Assembly: GCF_900108175.1 (NCBI RefSeq) | Contig: NZ_FNVO01000035.1 | Location: forward strand, 1 to 46,317 | Direction: 5' to 3' | DNA length: 46,317 nucleotides | Source of the DNA: Thermomonospora echinospora | Lineage (GTDB): Bacteria > Actinomycetota > Actinomycetes > Streptosporangiales > Streptosporangiaceae | The notes under the pieces: generated by a model | The model's input: the letters and a program-made list of their open reading frames with translations, nothing else | Database searches by the model: none | What the model was told of the DNA's origin: nothing | Part shown: piece after piece, positions 23,283 through 30,556 of the stretch | Layout: the number at the start of each line of letters is the position of its first letter | Numbering within the stretch: the first letter of the stretch is position 1 | Translations under genes and position numbers: made by a program

Positions 23283-24497
23283 ATGACCGTCGCCAAACCC
23301 GAATATCCCTTCGGCCCCGTCCCCCCGGCCGAGGCCCTGGAGATCATGCGGGCACTGCGCAACGACCGCCCGATGACCAAGGTCTCCTTTCCCTTCGGCG
23401 GCGAATGCTGGCTGATCCACCGGCACGACGCCTGCCGGGCGATGCTGGAGGATCGCCGCTTCGTGCGACAGCCGTTCACCGCCGGCAGGCCCGTCCCCTA
23501 TGACGTCGAGTTCCCGGAGTTCCTGACCAAGACCCTGCAGTTCATGGACCCGCCGGACCACACCCGGTTCCGGCGGCTGGTCGCCAAGGCGTTCACCATG
23601 CGGCGCGTCGAGACGCTGCGCGGCAAGACCCAGGCCATCGCCGACGAGCTGATCGACGCGATGGTCGCGGCCGGCAGCCCCGGCAACCTGGTCGACGCCT
23701 ACGCCCTGCAACTGCCCATCCGCGTCATCGGCGACATGCTCGGCGTGCCCGAGGAGGGCCGGGCCAACTTCGTCCAGTGGAGCCACGCGCTGCTGGCGAC
23801 CTCGGGCATGACCCCCGAAGAGATCGGCGAGTCGATGACCTCGCTGTACGTCTACCTCAACGGGCTCATGGCCGACAAGCGCGCCGACCCTCAGGACGAC
23901 CTGCTCAGCGCCTTGGCCGCCGCCCGCGACGCCGACGACCGGCTCACCGACGCCGAGATCACCGAGATCGCGATGCTGCTGGTGGTGGGCGGATTCGACA
24001 ACACCGCCAACTTCATCGAACTGGGCGTGCTGGCGCTGCTGTCCAGCCCCGAGCAGCGCGCCGCCCTCATGGCCGACATCGACGGGGTCATACCGACCGC
24101 GGTCGAGGAGATCCTGCGGCACGTCAGGTTCGCCATCGGCGGCGGCATCTCCGGATCTGCCGGTCTGGTCCCCTTCGTCGCCACCGAGGACGTCGAGATC
24201 TCCGGGGTCCTGATCAGGGCCGGGGAGGCGGTTGCCGTGGACCCGACCACCGCCAACCACGACGACAACGTCTTCGCCGATGCGGACGTGTTCGACGTCA
24301 CGCGGTCCCGCAATCCCCACCTGACCCTCAGCCACGGGCTCCACCACTGCCTGGGCGCACCCCTGGCCCGAATGGAGCTCCAGGTGGCCATCGGCACGCT
24401 CTTCCGCCGGCTGCCCGGTCTGAAGCTGGCCAGCGAGCCGGTCTACCAGCAAGGAGTCCTCACCGGAGGCATGATCGACCTCCCCGTCTCCTGGTGA
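23283..24497 (+). CDS. cytochrome P450
   Basis: 404 residues, a soluble bacterial P450. The I-helix has GGFDNT (236-241), the ExxR motif is E276-R279 (EEILR), and the heme ligand is C356 in LSHGLHHCLGAPLAR. The usual aromatic residue seven before the cysteine (F in FxxGxxxC) is leucine here (L349), which is uncommon. PPDHTRFRRLVAKAFT (90-105) is the family C-helix block. P450s insert oxygen with electrons from a ferredoxin; ferredoxin genes lie on both sides. The CYP subfamily cannot be set by eye; steroid or terpenoid hydroxylation is suggested by the neighbours. Confidence 0.94.
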   Translation: MTVAKPEYPFGPVPPAEALEIMRALRNDRPMTKVSFPFGGECWLIHRHDACRAMLEDRRFVRQPFTAGRPVPYDVEFPEFLTKTLQFMDPPDHTRFRRLVAKAFTMRRVETLRGKTQAIADELIDAMVAAGSPGNLVDAYALQLPIRVIGDMLGVPEEGRANFVQWSHALLATSGMTPEEIGESMTSLYVYLNGLMADKRADPQDDLLSALAAARDADDRLTDAEITEIAMLLVVGGFDNTANFIELGVLALLSSPEQRAALMADIDGVIPTAVEEILRHVRFAIGGGISGSAGLVPFVATEDVEISGVLIRAGEAVAVDPTTANHDDNVFADADVFDVTRSRNPHLTLSHGLHHCLGAPLARMELQVAIGTLFRRLPGLKLASEPVYQQGVLTGGMIDLPVSW

Positions 24498-24515
24498 GCA
24501 CCGGACCCAGGGCCC

Positions 24516-24549
24516 GCCGGGTCGGCGCCGCAGCCGGCGCCGACCCGGC
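24516..24549 (+). terminator. strong hairpin between P450 and second ferredoxin
   Basis: A perfect 15-bp stem (GCCGGGTCGGCGCCG / CGGCGCCGACCCGGC) closed by a 4-base loop, 18 bases after the P450 stop. No T-tract follows. It may be a terminator or attenuator that lowers expression of the next ferredoxin, or a stem that protects the upstream mRNA from 3' exonucleases. Confidence 0.6.
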
Positions 24550-24591
24550 TCGGCGTCCGGCCACGGCACGAGAACGAGAAAGGAGCAGGCC

Positions 24592-24936
24592 GTGCCCTTC
24601 CTGATCGGCGACGCCTGCGTGGACGTCAAGGACAAGACCTGCATCACGGTCTGTCCCGTGGACTGCATATACGAGGGCGACCGCAAGCTCTACATCCACC
24701 CCGACGAGTGCGTCGACTGCGGAGCCTGTGAGCCCGAATGCCCGGTCACCGCCATCTACATCGTCGACGACGTCCCCGACGAGCTGACCTGGGCCATCGA
24801 CGACAACACCCGCTTCTTCTCCGAGCCGCTCCCCGGTCGCTCCACTCCCCTCGGCTCTCCCGGCGGAGCCGCCACCATCGGCCCCATCGGCACGGACACC
24901 CCGTACATCGCCGGCCTCCCCAGGAACGACCGCTGA
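24592..24936 (+). CDS. 7Fe ferredoxin
   Basis: 114 residues. The N-terminal half has CVDVKDKTCITVCPVDC and the second has CVDCGACEPECPVTAIY, the paired cysteine motifs of 7Fe (3Fe-4S plus 4Fe-4S) ferredoxins such as FdxA-type proteins. The C-terminal ~35 residues (after FFSEPLPG) are proline/glycine rich and unlike the core. The GTG at 24592 has AAAGGAG 5 bases upstream. It is the last gene of the SMP-30/P450 operon, behind the hairpin at 24516. It may supply electrons to the P450 or to the Rieske oxygenases nearby. Confidence 0.92.
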   Translation: MPFLIGDACVDVKDKTCITVCPVDCIYEGDRKLYIHPDECVDCGACEPECPVTAIYIVDDVPDELTWAIDDNTRFFSEPLPGRSTPLGSPGGAATIGPIGTDTPYIAGLPRNDR

Positions 24937-24942
24937 CGGTCA

Positions 24943-24961
24943 CCGCCCACCGAACGGGCGG
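24943..24961 (+). terminator. weak hairpin after the 7Fe ferredoxin
   Basis: CCGCCC - 7-base loop - GGGCGG, 6 bases after the ferredoxin stop. The stem is short and has no T-tract. I see no gene between here and 25126. Confidence 0.35.
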
Positions 24962-25126
24962 ACGTCGGTTCCCGCACTGCTCGCACCCTGGCTGCTCTGA
25001 TTGTCAGCCTGCTGGAGCACCCGAAGTCCACAGGACTCCAGGCCCCGGCACGATCGGGCCACCAAACTGCTGATGGGCGGCGTCCATCAGGCACCGGTGA
25101 ACTACCTGCCGCTTCCCTTCCCGTCT

Positions 25127-25888
25127 TCAGGGACGTAAGCGGTCTATGCCCGTTGCGGGCCGCCGCCTCCAAGTGCGTTGCAGAGGTGACGGCCCGCACA
25201 AGGCGGTCGGATCGGCGGCGGCGCGTTCACCAGGTCGAGGTCTGTCCAGTGATCCGGCGTAACTGGACAGACCTCGCCCCGCGTCGGCTGCCCGGTCTGG
25301 ATCGCGGACGCCGCCCTTGACGTTGCCGTAGCTGATGGCGTGTTCCCAGCGGATGTAGTCGCTGACCGGCTCGGACACGATCCTCAGCCATCGGAACCGC
25401 ACCCCGCGGTCGACCGCGGCGCCGACGAGGGCGATCCAGGCGTCCCAGTCGTAGGAGGTGTCGCCGTCCTGCTTCCACTTCAGGAAGGCCGGATCGGTGG
25501 GGTCGTAGGTGTCGCGGGCCTCCAGGTGCACCACGGACCGGACGGTGGCGGCCAGGAGGTCCTCAAAGGACGGCTCTCCCGGCCCGGTCTGGCCCGGAGT
25601 GTAGGTGCCGGTGAGGGCCGCAAGGAGGGCGGGTTTGAGACTGGCGGGCGTCCAGATCACGGCCTCGTCGTCGGCGATGTCGGTGTGCTCGCCGATCAGC
25701 GCGAGCGCGTCGGGGTCGGTCACTTTCCGGCCCACCTGGAGCAGATCCCCGGTCCCCGGGACGGCCAGGACCACGGGGCATTTGTTGGCGGGCGAGTCCT
25801 CGTCGATGCCGACGAACTCCAGGCCCGCGGCCGGATCGGGCTGGGCTTGACCCTCTGAGCGTTCCTGCGGGCCGGGGATGTCCGTCAT
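25127..25888 (-). CDS. DUF6879-like protein with altered C-terminus
   Basis: 253 residues from the ATG at 25888. Residues about 20-100 (LEFVGIDEDSPANKCPVVLAVP... KVTDPDALALIGEH...DDEAVIWTPASLKPALL) resemble a small protein usually encoded separately upstream of DUF6879 genes in actinomycetes. Residues about 135-195 (YDWDAWIALVGAAVDRGVRF, RIVSEPVSDYIRWEHAIS) match the start of DUF6879. The expected continuation (a WLPR-type region) is absent: after about 25310 the reading turns into arginine/proline-rich sequence that crosses the inverted repeat at 25236. So this looks like a fusion that lost its normal 3' end. Function unknown; such genes often accompany small XRE regulators. Confidence 0.6.
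   Translation of the reverse strand: MTDIPGPQERSEGQAQPDPAAGLEFVGIDEDSPANKCPVVLAVPGTGDLLQVGRKVTDPDALALIGEHTDIADDEAVIWTPASLKPALLAALTGTYTPGQTGPGEPSFEDLLAATVRSVVHLEARDTYDPTDPAFLKWKQDGDTSYDWDAWIALVGAAVDRGVRFRWLRIVSEPVSDYIRWEHAISYGNVKGGVRDPDRAADAGRGLSSYAGSLDRPRPGERAAADPTALCGPSPLQRTWRRRPATGIDRLRP
25236..25276. repeat. 15-bp perfect inverted repeat
   Basis: CGAGGTCTGTCCAGT and ACTGGACAGACCTCG with an 11-base loop. It lies inside the altered 3' part of the DUF6879-like frame, near the point where homology appears to stop. It could be a terminator read in either direction or the end of a lost mobile element. Confidence 0.6.
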
Positions 25889-26270
25889 CGCGTGCTCCTC
25901 CACCGAGACCAGCCGTCGTCTGCACAAGGCAGTGGTCCGACCTTGACCGGCACCAAGCACGCCGGTCAAGAAACCCGCACGGCGGGTGTGAATGTCTGTG
26001 AACTTTCTGGCCACCCCGCCGCGGGCGGGCGTACTCCTATCCACGTGAACCCCCACGGTGGCACCGATCAACGACTGTCCGGCAAGCCGCTCGCAGACGT
26101 GGACGGCCGCCGCCGCGTCGTCCCGGCGGAGGCCGGTTCCCGTGGAAGGCTGGCCCACGCCCGCCCGCGGAGCCCACGGGCAGCAGAGGCCGCCCGCGCA
26201 TCTCCCGCCGCCCGCAGACGGGACGTGCAGCGGGCACCGTCACTGCTCACCAACGGCGAGGACTCTTTCC
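25889..26270. other. intergenic region, no gene recognised
   Basis: Divergent gap between the DUF6879-like gene and the truncated methyltransferase. I looked for a short FxLD-type lanthipeptide precursor with a Cys-rich tail on both strands and found none. No clear promoter pair is visible. Confidence 0.4.
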
Positions 26271-26862
26271 GTGACTGATATGACCACCGACCACACCGGC
26301 GTCGATGAACTGCGCGAGGCCGCCATCGCGGAACTGCGCTCCGCGGGCACGCTCGCCTCCCAGGAGGTCGAGGCCGCGTTCCGCGCGGTGCCGCGGCACA
26401 CGTTCATCCCCGAGGCCGACCTCGCGACCGCATGGGCCCCCTACCGGGCGGTCGTGACCAAGCGCGACGAGCACGGCAACGCACTCAGCTCGGTGTCGGA
26501 CATGCACGTCCAGTCCTACATGCTCACCGAGGCCCGGATCGAGCCGGGCATGAACGTTCTGGAGATCGGGTCCGGCGGCTACAACGCGGCGCTGATCGCC
26601 GAGCTCGTCGGCCCCGACGGCCGGGTAACGACCGTGGACATCGACGAGTGGGTGACCGACCGGGCCAGCCGCCTGCTGGACGCGGCCGGATACTCCTCCC
26701 GTGTGGAAGTGGTGCTCGCCGACGCCGAGGCCGGCATGCCAGACGGGGCGCCGTACGACCGGATCCTGGTCACCGTCGGCAGCTGGGACATCCCCCCAGC
26801 ATGGACCGAGCAACTCGCCGACGACGGGCTGCTGGTGGTGCCGCTCGAACCCGGTCGGTCTG
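26271..26862 (+). pseudogene. FxLD-system protein methyltransferase, truncated
   Basis: The reading from GTG 26271 (or ATG 26280) gives ELREAAIAELRSAGTL, EVEAAFRAVPRHTFIPEADL, MHVQSYMLTEARIEPGMNVLEIGSGGYNAALIAEL and VTTVDIDEWV, the isoaspartyl-methyltransferase-like fold. The opening matches the FxLD-system methyltransferases linked to lanthipeptide clusters. Motif I is EIGSGGYNAA. After GLLVVPLEPG (about 26862) homology stops and the frame runs to 27338 through DNA that on the other strand resembles transposase. The full enzyme is roughly 400 residues, so about half is lost. No partner precursor or lanthionine synthetase is nearby. Confidence 0.65.
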
Positions 26863-26879
26863 CCGCCCCTTGTCACACA

Positions 26880-27340
26880 CGTTCGCGGCCGGCCACGAGA
26901 CCGCCTTGCGGCTTTGGTCCGGAACTCGTGCACCAACTCCCACAACGCCTGCTCGCCCCTAGCCACCGCAGGGAACACCACGTCGCGGACCTGCTCGTCG
27001 GGGCGGCCAAGGCGGTCTCGGCGATGGGAGCAGGATGTTCTCCTTCCCGGTTGTCCTGTCTCAGCGAAATAGTCATCGCCAGGCGTTGCCGAGGACCAGG
27101 GCTGCTCGGGCGATGGCACCGATGCGGCTGGGCTGAGAGTGATGTGCCGCGTGGTGCGCCAGCGTTGCTTGAGGCGGGCGGCGGCGCGTTCGCCAGCACG
27201 CGGGAGTACGCCTTGTCGGCGGAGGGCCGCAGGCGGGTGCCCACGCCCGGAACGGGCCTGGGGGTGTGCGCGGAAGCTCGGTGCGCCGCACACGTGAGCC
27301 TTGGGATCGGTGGTAAGTCACGAAGGCGGCGCGCATAATG
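26880..27340 (-). mobile_element. decayed transposase remnants
   Basis: On the minus strand 26913-27020 reads RLGRPDEQVRDVVFPAV and ARGEQALWELVHEFRTK, similar to an internal block of Tn3-family (DUF4158) transposases. About 27170-27244 reads RPSADKAYSR, like the DDE region of IS5-type transposases, with later matching words in a different frame. Frames shift several times and no ends are visible, so these are fragments. They begin where the methyltransferase homology stops and probably caused its truncation. The stretch 27341-27589 up to the oxalate operon shows nothing recognisable. Confidence 0.4.
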
Positions 27341-27589
27341 CGGGCTCCGACGGGGCAGTAAGCCCTGACACGTGTATCTGACATGACGGACAGGTCGAAG
27401 TCGACCTCTCCGGTGAGGTCCACAGGCGTTGCGCGCCGGGAGACCATGCGGTGCTCGCGGTTTCGGGCGGCGCGGCCTGGCCGCGTACCGGCTCGCGGGC
27501 GACAGCGGCCTCGGGGGCGGCCCAGTCCGTCGGGTGCGGGGCCGGAGAGCGGAGCCTCCGGAAAGCGAAGCAATCAGAAGGGGCTAGCC

Positions 27590-29317
27590 ATGGCATCGAA
27601 CGTCGCCGACACCGTCGCGCATCCCAACGGGGAGATCACCGACGGTTTCACGTTGACGATCGAAGCGTTGCGGGCCAACGGGGTCGAGAACATGTACGGG
27701 GTGGTCGGCATCCCGGTCACCGACCTCGCGCGCATCGCGCAGGCCAAGGGCATCCGGTACATCGGGTTCCGCAACGAGCAGGCCGCCGGGCACGCCGCGG
27801 CCGCGGCCGGATTCCTGACCGGACGGCCAGGGATCTGCCTGACGGTGTCGGCGCCCGGCTTCCTCAACGGGCTGGTGGCGCTGGCCAACGCCACCACCAA
27901 CTGCTTTCCGATGATCCAGATCAGCGGGTCCAGCGAGCGCCATATCGTCGACCTGCAGCAGGGCGACTATGAGGAGCTCGACCAGTTCAACGCAGCCAGG
28001 CCCTTCGCGAAGGCCGCGTTCCGCGTGGACCGGCCCCAGGACATCGGCCTCGGCGTCGCCCGTGCCATCCGTGCCGCGGTGTCCGGGCGGCCGGGCGGGG
28101 TGTATCTGGACCTGCCGGCGGCGGTGCTCGGGGCCACGATCGCCGCCGAGGCGGGCCGGGCCTCGCTGGTCCGGGTGGTCGACCCGGCGCCCGCGCAGAT
28201 CCCCGCGCCCGAGTCCGTCGCCAGGGCCCTGGATCTGCTGGCGCACGCCGAGCGTCCGCTCATCGTCCTCGGCAAGGGGGCCGCCTACGCCCGGGCCGAC
28301 GAGGCGATCCGGTCGTTCGTGGAGACCACCGGCATCCCGTACCTGCCGATGTCGATGGCCAAGGGACTGCTGCCCGACGACCATCCCCAGTCGGCGGCCG
28401 CGGCCCGGTCCCTGGTGCTCGGGCACGCCGACGTGGTGATGCTCGTCGGCGCCCGGCTGAACTGGCTGCTCGCACACGGGCAGCCGCCGCGCTGGTCGGC
28501 GACGGCCAGGTTCATCCAGGTCGACGCCGACCCGGTGGAGATCGACAGCAACCGGCCGATCGACGCCCCGGTGGTCGGTGACATCGCCTCGGCGATGGCC
28601 GCGTTCACCGACGCCCTGCGGCCCGACCAGGTCACCGTGCCGGACGACTGGTGGAAGGCGATCAGGGCCCGCACCGCGCAGAACGTGGCGAAGATGCACG
28701 GCAGGCTCGCCGGCGACGGCGCCCGGATGAACTTCTCCACCGCGCTGGGCGCGATCCGCGACGTGCTGGACGGTCACCGTGACGTCTACCTCGTCAACGA
28801 GGGCGCCAACACGCTCGACTTCGGTCGCGACATCCTGCCGATGTACCTGCCGCGGCACCGGCTCGACTCCGGCACCTGGGGCGTCATGGGCGTCGGCATG
28901 GGCTACGCCATCGCCGCGGCGGTCGAATCGGGCAAGCCGGTCGTGGCGGTGGAGGGCGACAGCGCATTCGGGTTCAGCGGCATGGAGATCGAGACCATCT
29001 GCCGCTATCGGCTGCCGGTCGTCACGGTCATCTTCAACAACGGCGGCATCTACAAGGGCGACGAGGTGAACGCGAACTCGGCGGACCCCGCCCCCACCGT
29101 CCTGCTGCACTCCAGCCGCTACGACAAGCTCATCGCCGCGTTCGGCGGCACCGGCTACCAGGTCGACACTCCGGACGAACTCGACCACGCGCTGCGCGCG
29201 GCGCTGCGCTCCGACGGGCCGACCCTCATCAACGCCGTCATCGACCCGACCGCCGGCACCGAAAGCGGCCACCTGAGCAGCATGAACGTCACCAGCTCGC
29301 TGCAGCCGGCGCACTGA
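27590..29317 (+). CDS. oxc: oxalyl-CoA decarboxylase
   Basis: 575 residues, the usual length. The N-terminal thiamine diphosphate domain has EITDGFTLTIEALRANGVENMYGVVGIPVTDLAR, with the catalytic glutamate in GFRNEQAAGHAAAAAGFLTG. Then ISGSSERHIVDLQQGDYEELDQ is characteristic of oxalyl-CoA decarboxylase. The C-terminal cofactor motif is GDSAFGFSGMEIET...VIFNNGG (about 457-487). The enzyme turns oxalyl-CoA into formyl-CoA and CO2. The ATG at 27590 follows AGAAGGGGC. The next two genes complete the pathway. 2-hydroxyacyl-CoA lyase is the main alternative, but the block around SSERHIVDLQQGDYEE favours Oxc. Confidence 0.9.
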   Translation: MASNVADTVAHPNGEITDGFTLTIEALRANGVENMYGVVGIPVTDLARIAQAKGIRYIGFRNEQAAGHAAAAAGFLTGRPGICLTVSAPGFLNGLVALANATTNCFPMIQISGSSERHIVDLQQGDYEELDQFNAARPFAKAAFRVDRPQDIGLGVARAIRAAVSGRPGGVYLDLPAAVLGATIAAEAGRASLVRVVDPAPAQIPAPESVARALDLLAHAERPLIVLGKGAAYARADEAIRSFVETTGIPYLPMSMAKGLLPDDHPQSAAAARSLVLGHADVVMLVGARLNWLLAHGQPPRWSATARFIQVDADPVEIDSNRPIDAPVVGDIASAMAAFTDALRPDQVTVPDDWWKAIRARTAQNVAKMHGRLAGDGARMNFSTALGAIRDVLDGHRDVYLVNEGANTLDFGRDILPMYLPRHRLDSGTWGVMGVGMGYAIAAAVESGKPVVAVEGDSAFGFSGMEIETICRYRLPVVTVIFNNGGIYKGDEVNANSADPAPTVLLHSSRYDKLIAAFGGTGYQVDTPDELDHALRAALRSDGPTLINAVIDPTAGTESGHLSSMNVTSSLQPAH

Positions 29318-29347
29318 CCGCACCACCGAGCCAAGGGAGCCGTCCCA

Positions 29348-30556
29348 GTGACCACGAAGATCACCGCGCATGGCGCCGCCACCCCGGCCCAGCACCTGAA
29401 CCCCAGCAAGCCGCACGCACTGGAGCACATCACGGTCGTGGACTTCACCCGCGTCCTGGCGGGGCCGACATGCACCCGGATGCTCGCCGACGCCGGGGCG
29501 CGGATCATCAAGATCGAGCGCCCCGGAACCGGCGACGACACCCGCGCGATGGGCCCGTTCACCGCCGACGGCAGCTCGGAGTACTACCGGTTCGCCAACC
29601 TGGGCAAGGAGAGCATCGCGCTCGATCTGAAGGAGCCCGGCGACCTTGCCGTGGCCAAGGCGATGATCGCCAAGGCGGACGTCGTCGTGGAGAACTTCCG
29701 TCCCGGCGTGATGGCCAGGCTCGGTCTCGACCCGGCCGAGCTGGTCAGGGAGCATCCACGGCTGATCGTGTGCTCAATCTCGGGCTTCGGCCAGTACGGG
29801 CCGCTGCACATGCAGGCGGCCTACGACACGGTCATCCAGGCCATTTCCGGGATCATGGACGCCACCGGCGAGCCCGACGGCGGCCCCACCCGGGTCGGCA
29901 CCTCCATCTCCGACATCCTGGGCGGTGTCTTCGGCTACTGCGGCATCGTCACCGCCCTGACGGCCAGGGAACGCACCGGCAAGGGGACCACCGTCGACGT
30001 CGCCATGCTCGACGCCACGTTCTCCACGATGGAACAGGGCCTCATGGACGCCCTCGGCATCCATCAGCGCCCGCACCGCATCGGAAACCGCCACCCTTCC
30101 ATGGCGCCGTTCGACACGTTCGGCTGCGCCGACCGGCTCCTGGCGATCTGCGTCGGCAACGATCGTCTCTTCGGCGTCCTGGTGGACACTCTGGGCAGAC
30201 CGGAGCTGGCCGAGGACTCCCGCTTCGCCACCAACGTCGACCGGACGAACAACCAGGCCGAGCTCAAGCACGCCATGGAGGAGGTGTTGCGGACCGACAA
30301 GGCCGCCGCCTGGCACGAGCGGCTGGAGGACGCGGGCGTGCCGGTCAGCCTGGTCCTCAACGTCGACGACACGCGCGGCCTCGAACACATCAAGGTACGC
30401 GGCATGGTCAAGGAGGTCGGCGGCTACCAGGTGCCCGGCAACCCGATCAAGTTCGGCGCGTACAACTCGATGGGTACCATGATCCCGTCGCCGGAGCTGG
30501 ACGACCACGGTGCCGCGCTGCGCGCCGAGTTCGCCCCCGCGCCCGGCGATGGCTAG
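29348..30556 (+). CDS. frc: class III CoA-transferase, formyl-CoA:oxalate type
   Basis: 402 residues from GTG 29348. The family III blocks are present: ITVVDFTRVLAGPTCTRMLADAGARIIKIERPGTGDDTR, VVVENFRPGVMARLGLD and SGFGQYGPL. An aspartate in GTSISDILGG stands at the position of the catalytic Asp169 of Frc. The enzyme moves CoA from formyl-CoA to oxalate, regenerating oxalyl-CoA for the decarboxylase 30 bases upstream. Its stop overlaps the start of the ligase gene by 8 bases. The role is assigned from context as well as sequence, because family III enzymes vary in substrate. Confidence 0.85.
   Translation: MTTKITAHGAATPAQHLNPSKPHALEHITVVDFTRVLAGPTCTRMLADAGARIIKIERPGTGDDTRAMGPFTADGSSEYYRFANLGKESIALDLKEPGDLAVAKAMIAKADVVVENFRPGVMARLGLDPAELVREHPRLIVCSISGFGQYGPLHMQAAYDTVIQAISGIMDATGEPDGGPTRVGTSISDILGGVFGYCGIVTALTARERTGKGTTVDVAMLDATFSTMEQGLMDALGIHQRPHRIGNRHPSMAPFDTFGCADRLLAICVGNDRLFGVLVDTLGRPELAEDSRFATNVDRTNNQAELKHAMEEVLRTDKAAAWHERLEDAGVPVSLVLNVDDTRGLEHIKVRGMVKEVGGYQVPGNPIKFGAYNSMGTMIPSPELDDHGAALRAEFAPAPGDG

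Noticed and set aside
25889-26270. Expected location for an FxLD lanthipeptide precursor next to the methyltransferase.
   Set aside because: No short frame with an FxLD motif or Cys/Ser/Thr-rich core was found on either strand.
27584-29755. 723-codon minus-strand frame opposite the oxalyl-CoA decarboxylase.
   Set aside because: Antisense shadow with repetitive G/R/D composition and no recognisable fold.
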